A stretch of 64,000 nt of DNA from Actinospica robiniae DSM 44927 (GTDB lineage: Bacteria; Actinomycetota; Actinomycetes; Streptomycetales; Catenulisporaceae): the NCBI RefSeq assembly GCF_000504285.1, contig NZ_KI632511.1, forward strand, positions 927,372 through 991,371. The letters are read 5' to 3'. How positions within the stretch are numbered: the first letter of the stretch is position 1; the number at the start of each line of letters is the position of its first letter. The position numbers and the translations under genes are program-made. Of this stretch, positions 62,320-64,000 are shown piece by piece. The notes below the pieces were generated by a model. That model did no database searches, had not been told where the DNA came from, and was given only the letters and a program-made list of their open reading frames with translations.

Positions 62320-62751
62320 AACTACGTCCTCCCCTAGCTTCCCCTGGCCGATCATCCGCGAGCGCGGCCCGCCGTGGGCGGCGGCGCCGGACGATGGTGC
62401 GTTGTCCCGCTCGGCGAGATTTATTTCAGCCGCGGCGGCGCACGGACAAGACAGCGCACAGCCCCGTTATGCGCCCCTGCCGTCGAGTACGGCCTCCCAC
62501 ACGGGTGACGTTTAGCGCATGCGGCGCCGAATGGAGTAGTTGACGAAGCGGCGGTGAGCAGGGGGAAGTGTGGTACCACAGGGGACCTGGAAGATCGCAC
62601 ATACGTTTCAGCGTTCGCGGGGAGTGCGGGCCACCCGCTGCCGCGCCGATGCCCCGTGCACGCCGCCCCGAGCGCCGGTTCCCGACGGCGCGTCAGCTCA
62701 CGCGCCGCCGGGAGGCGCCCGTCGTGCGCGCCGCGGGCCGACTCAGGACCC
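62320..62751. other. Upstream region of the lanthipeptide operon
   Basis: About 430 bp between the end of the hydrolase gene and the LanKC start, both read on the minus strand. It should contain the operon promoter. The only clear site is a perfect 12-bp palindrome TGTGGTACCACA (62569-62580). An AT-rich patch (GAGATTTATTTCAG, near 62419) is another promoter candidate. No gene found. Confidence 0.5.
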
Positions 62752-63570
62752 TTACTGATCCTCTTCGGTCAGGAAGTCGCGCACCAGCCGCACGAACTCC
62801 TCCGGCCGCTCACGCATCAGGAGGTGGCCGCAGTCCACCTCCGCGTAGCCGGCGCCGGGCACCGCCGCGGCGAAGGCCCGGGCCTGCTCCGGCGCAACCA
62901 GCGTGTCCTGGCCGCAGCCGATCACCAGCGTCGGCGCGGAGATCCGCGGCAGCAGGCCCCACACGTCCAGGGACGCGACCAGCGCGAGCTGGCGCAGCCG
63001 GCCCGGCGCCGGCGGGTAGAGCCCGTCGAGCCCGATCCCCGCCGCGTCGAGCATCCCGAGCTGCCCGCGGCTGAAGGCGACCATCATCGCGAACCGGGAG
63101 AACGCGGCCGGGTCCCCGGCCAGCCCGGTCCAGACCGTGAGCAGGTTGCGCATATAAGCGTCGGGCGCGCCCAGCCCCGCGACCGGCACCAGCCGGTGCA
63201 CCAGCTCCGGCCGCGTCGCGGCGAGCTCGGCGGCCACCGACCCGCCGAGCGAGTGGCCCACCACGTCCGCCGGCCCCCGGCCCAGGTCGCCGATCACCGC
63301 CGCGACCTGCCCGGCGAGCAGCGTGACGGTCAGCTCGCCCCCGTCATCGCGCGCCGCGTCGCTCCCGGAGAGGTCCGGCAGCACCACGGTGCGCACGTCC
63401 GCGAACTCCTCCGCCACCCCCTCCCACGAACCCGACCCCTCGTTCGTCCCGTGCACCAGCACGAGCGGGCGCCCCGAGCCGAACACCCGGTAGGGCACCA
63501 CCGCCCCACCCACCTTGATCTCCCTGGTCTGCGCGTTGTTGATGTCAGTGATCTCAGTCATCTTGTTCAT
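62752..63570 (-). CDS. Alpha/beta hydrolase
   Basis: 272 aa. LVLVHGTNEGSGSW carries the oxyanion loop, VVGHSLGGSVAAEL the nucleophile Ser, GCGQDTLV the Asp region and VDCGHLLMRERPEEF the catalytic His. The substrate is unknown. Start ATG giving MNKMTEIT has CACACT 7 nt upstream on the minus strand. It is upstream of LanKC on the same strand, 432 bp away, so it is probably a separate unit. Divergent from the XRE regulator. Confidence 0.88.
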   Translation of the reverse strand: MNKMTEITDINNAQTREIKVGGAVVPYRVFGSGRPLVLVHGTNEGSGSWEGVAEEFADVRTVVLPDLSGSDAARDDGGELTVTLLAGQVAAVIGDLGRGPADVVGHSLGGSVAAELAATRPELVHRLVPVAGLGAPDAYMRNLLTVWTGLAGDPAAFSRFAMMVAFSRGQLGMLDAAGIGLDGLYPPAPGRLRQLALVASLDVWGLLPRISAPTLVIGCGQDTLVAPEQARAFAAAVPGAGYAEVDCGHLLMRERPEEFVRLVRDFLTEEDQ

Positions 63571-63748
63571 GTCGATCAGTGTGCTGAGCCCTGGCCGCGA
63601 TGAGGAGCGGAGAGATGTTCCTAGGAGCGACGATCCCTGTCTCCGGCTCCTGGCTCCTTGTTCTCCGCTCCCGGTTCTCAATCCTCAGTCCTCAGCTCTC
63701 GCTTCTCGGCCGCGGCGCAGAGCGGACCGGGCGGAGAGGATGGTGGAC

Positions 63749-64000
63749 ATGACGATGCAGCGCGACGAGCTGGCCGACTTCCTGCGCCGTTGCCGCGAAC
63801 GGCTCGCGCCGCAGGAGGTCGGCCTGCCCGCCGGAGCGCACCGGCGCACCCCCGGGCTGCGAAGGGAGGAGCTGGCCACCCTCGCCGGAGTCTCACCCGA
63901 CTATGTCGTGCGTCTCGAGCAGGCCCGCAGTTCCCAGCCCTCGCCCCAGCTGCTCGCCGCGCTCGCCCGCGCGCTGCGCCTGACCGCGGACGAGCGCGAC
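63749..64000 (+). CDS. XRE-family regulator, 3'-truncated by the window end
   Basis: The first 84 residues are visible. The helix-turn-helix reads DFLRRCRERLAPQEVGLPAGAHRRTPGLRREELATLAGVSPDYVVRLEQARSSQPSPQLLAALARALRL. This is typical of actinobacterial XRE proteins with a C-terminal MmyB-type ligand domain (SCO4944-like), which often control a divergent oxidoreductase or hydrolase gene. The alpha/beta hydrolase is therefore a likely target. The start ATG at 63749 has GAGAGG 9 nt upstream; 63740 and 63755 are in-frame alternatives. Confidence 0.88.
   Translation, partial: MTMQRDELADFLRRCRERLAPQEVGLPAGAHRRTPGLRREELATLAGVSPDYVVRLEQARSSQPSPQLLAALARALRLTADERD

Noticed and set aside
59491-62337. 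A 948-residue plus-strand open frame
   Set aside because: It is the antisense shadow of LanKC, full of Gly/Arg/Gln with no recognisable motif.
63630-63715. Pyrimidine-rich stretch with CTCC/TCCTCAG near-repeats
   Set aside because: It is irregular low-complexity intergenic sequence; no clear unit, hairpin or gene could be defined.

Overview
The window is 64 kb of very GC-rich DNA (about 70% G+C by eye). It has frequent GTG starts, strong third-position G/C bias, mycothiol- and F420-type enzyme families, and a class III lanthipeptide locus. This points to an actinomycete, plausibly near Catenulispora/Actinospica or Streptomyces, but the sequence alone does not fix the genus. No tRNA, rRNA or CRISPR array was seen. 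Many genes have a TANNNT box 6-7 nt before the start codon, which suggests that leaderless transcripts are common.

Layout. 1-12.4 kb: the end of a GNAT acetyltransferase, a family A DNA polymerase, a prolyl oligopeptidase, a Tat-exported phospholipase C-like phosphoesterase, a patatin, a DUF4239 protein, and a MarR/MFS drug-efflux pair with a candidate operator. 12.5-13.6 kb: a short Cys-containing leader peptide ahead of thioredoxin and DUF4395 genes. 13.6-19.2 kb: an insertion-sequence island (IS4 remnant, complete IS256, IS3 remnant, IS4). Two diverged inverted copies of a ~350-bp hairpin-bearing non-coding repeat flank the island, and next to the left copy lies an ~81-bp tandem array.

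19.2-41 kb is mostly ordinary chromosome. It holds gamma-glutamyltransferase, proline iminopeptidase and 5-oxoprolinase subunit A, then a tyrosine phosphatase, TetR/MFS and ABC exporters, RNase Z, an HtpX-like protease, an M24 peptidase, DNA-3-methyladenine glycosylase and several methyltransferases. 41.1-42.3 kb is a small lower-GC island (DUF6924, coiled-coil protein, zinc ribbon). 42.3-46.1 kb carries a TetR with a perfect operator, a peroxiredoxin-like protein, PlsC and a histidine phosphatase.

46.2-49.4 kb has a tyrosine recombinase between two membrane-protein genes, possibly the remains of an integrative element. 50.4-55.3 kb concentrates folds used for drug modification: an APH-GNAT fusion, a frameshifted APH and a Lnu-like nucleotidyltransferase. 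55.9-62.3 kb holds a secreted penicillin-acylase-family enzyme and a SapB-like class III lanthipeptide precursor with its LanKC synthetase. An alpha/beta hydrolase and a truncated XRE regulator close the window.
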